The position numbers and the translations under genes were made by a program. The notes under the pieces were generated by a model. That model did no database searches. It was not told the DNA's origin and saw nothing but the letters and a program-made list of their open reading frames with translations. Below, one piece after another: positions 63,159 through 64,000 of a DNA stretch of 64,000 bases (positions are counted from its first letter, which is position 1; each line of letters starts with the position of its first letter). Source of the DNA: Oscillospiraceae bacterium (GTDB lineage: Bacteria > Bacillota > Clostridia > Saccharofermentanales > Saccharofermentanaceae); contig CADAIP010000002.1 in assembly GCA_902787975.1 (NCBI GenBank), forward strand, positions 1-64,000, given 5' to 3'.

Positions 63159-64000
63159 CTAATGGACCAGATCTTCCAGAGGAATATCGGTAGGACAGTC
63201 GTCTATATCCGGGGCATAATTTGGCAGATCAACCCAGTCAAAATCAGTAGTTCTGCCATACAGGAATTCGTGAACATAAGGTACATTTGCGTTCCAGTTT
63301 ATACGCATACTCCACTCGTCGCCGTACATGCCGGAATTGTATGTTCCTTCGATCGGCAACTGAAGATACTGAAGCTCGGGATCAGTCAACGAAGGCAGGA
63401 AATCAAGAGCGAGTTTCTCGATCTCTTTCTGATCAATATCAGTAACTACTGACTCAAGAACCACTTCGATCGCCTGCATTTTTCCGGCAGTTGAAAGATT
63501 CATAAACTGATCCAAAATGCTGCGCAATACTTCAGTATGACGCTCTTCACGTTCATATGTACCATTACCTACATGTCTTACTCTGGCATATGCAACTGCC
63601 TGGGTACCATTGAGCCAGACACCGTATCCGTAATCGTAAATAGGTGTTGCATAAGGATCCGTGTAAGACATATGGTCATTAGCCTCAGCCATCTCTCCCG
63701 GTGTCATATCAACATATACACCGCCTACGGCATCAATGATGTCAGCCATATGATTGAAGTTTACATATGCATATCCTTCGATCTCAATTCTCATTACGCT
63801 CTCAACAGTTTCTTTTAAGAGCTCAGGACCATTCCAGGACATGGAAGCGTTGATCTTATAGAAATGCTCATATCCGGGGAATAATGCATATGCGTCTCTG
63901 GGAACGGAAACAAGCTTGATGGTTCCGTTTGTCTTATCTACGGAAAGAACGCAGATTACGTCTGATCGTTCACCCGTACCGGAATCATTGTAATATTTGG
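63159..64000 (-). CDS. LytR-CpsA-Psr (LCP) family protein, 3' part
   Basis: At least 280 residues, open to the window edge; the N-terminus and membrane anchor lie outside. LCP proteins transfer anionic polymers (wall teichoic acid, capsule) onto peptidoglycan. Seen: SDVICVLSVDKTNGTIKLVSVPRDAY, YVNFNHMADIIDAVGGV and AYARVRHVGNGTYEREERHTEVL with the conserved Arg residues of the pyrophosphate site. An ATG at 63842 is internal, not the start. A glycan-anchoring enzyme fits the choline-binding-repeat protein made elsewhere in this window. Confidence 0.92.
   Translation of the reverse strand, partial: KYYNDSGTGERSDVICVLSVDKTNGTIKLVSVPRDAYALFPGYEHFYKINASMSWNGPELLKETVESVMRIEIEGYAYVNFNHMADIIDAVGGVYVDMTPGEMAEANDHMSYTDPYATPIYDYGYGVWLNGTQAVAYARVRHVGNGTYEREERHTEVLRSILDQFMNLSTAGKMQAIEVVLESVVTDIDQKEIEKLALDFLPSLTDPELQYLQLPIEGTYNSGMYGDEWSMRINWNANVPYVHEFLYGRTTDFDWVDLPNYAPDIDDCPTDIPLEDLVH

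Overview
The window looks like a chromosomal segment of a Gram-positive bacterium of the class Clostridia (Bacillota) of moderate G+C. The reasons are a HrcA/CIRCE-controlled groES-groEL operon, a PyrR-type leader on the pyrimidine operon, a two-subunit class 1B dihydroorotate dehydrogenase (pyrK-pyrD), single-chain PurL, a LytTR/DUF3021/ABC cassette, an LCP-family wall protein, choline-binding-type repeats, and UPF0210/ACT and U32 proteins. An anaerobic, sugar-using gut or rumen clostridium would fit, but the genus cannot be read from the sequence. Nearly all genes are core or metabolic; no prophage, insertion sequence or CRISPR array was seen.

Layout, left to right. 1-1162 (minus): a pckA gene broken by a perfect 16-bp tandem duplication. 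1374-2369: a membrane-anchored alpha/beta hydrolase. 2429-2593: tRNA-Leu(CAA) with a perfect consensus promoter and a terminator. 2680-5498: a LytTR regulator, its DUF3021 membrane partner, and an ABC ATPase and permease, with a candidate LytTR direct-repeat operator before the ATPase gene. 5637-8623: a Ser/Thr-rich lipoprotein, an acyltransferase and a second hydrolase paralogous to the first. 8705-16751: the pyrimidine operon pyrR-B-C-F-K-D-E followed, in a 4-bp overlap, by a long-chain acyl-CoA synthetase. 16738-17260: a decayed RelB/RelE-type toxin-antitoxin pair. 17412-21469: tldD, tldE/pmbA and an O-acetylhomoserine sulfhydrylase. 21646-23112: a membrane PP2C/SpoIIE-type phosphatase.

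23113-23737 is a 625-bp convergent gene-free interval holding the oddest object in the window: five copies of TTACTTACTG-N19-CAGTAAGTAA, spaced 72, 73, 73 and 73 bp apart, with unrelated sequence in both loops and spacers. Only the arms and the geometry are kept.

From 23738 to 37869 everything is on the minus strand: VanZ-like protein, smpB, tsaD, an alpha/beta-hydrolase fold protein lacking its catalytic Ser and His, dut, a U32 peptidase-family protein, a ZapA-like protein, rsmA, purL, htpG and a class IV aminotransferase. 38024-41735 (plus) is the arginine segment argG, two GNAT acetyltransferases and argH, with a good sigma-A promoter and an ARG-box-like site before argG. 41753-49926 (minus) holds a choline-binding-repeat secreted protein and a glycan-use operon: ACT protein, UPF0210, membrane protein, GH13, GH27 with an inserted beta-rich domain, unknown protein, hydrolase. 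49991-59500 (minus) is a tightly packed operon: Gld-type ABC transporter (ATPase, permease, GldG-like, DUF4340-like, DUF5711-like), CYTH protein and two FAD enzymes. 59595-64000 (minus) has an acyl-ACP thioesterase, a membrane protein, groES-groEL and the 3' part of an LCP protein gene cut by the window end.

The strongest candidates for something undescribed are the 73-bp-period hairpin array, the LytTR operator/DUF3021 module, the pyr leader whose terminator arm doubles as the Shine-Dalgarno sequence, the GH27 insertion, and two decay events (pckA duplication, toxin deletion).
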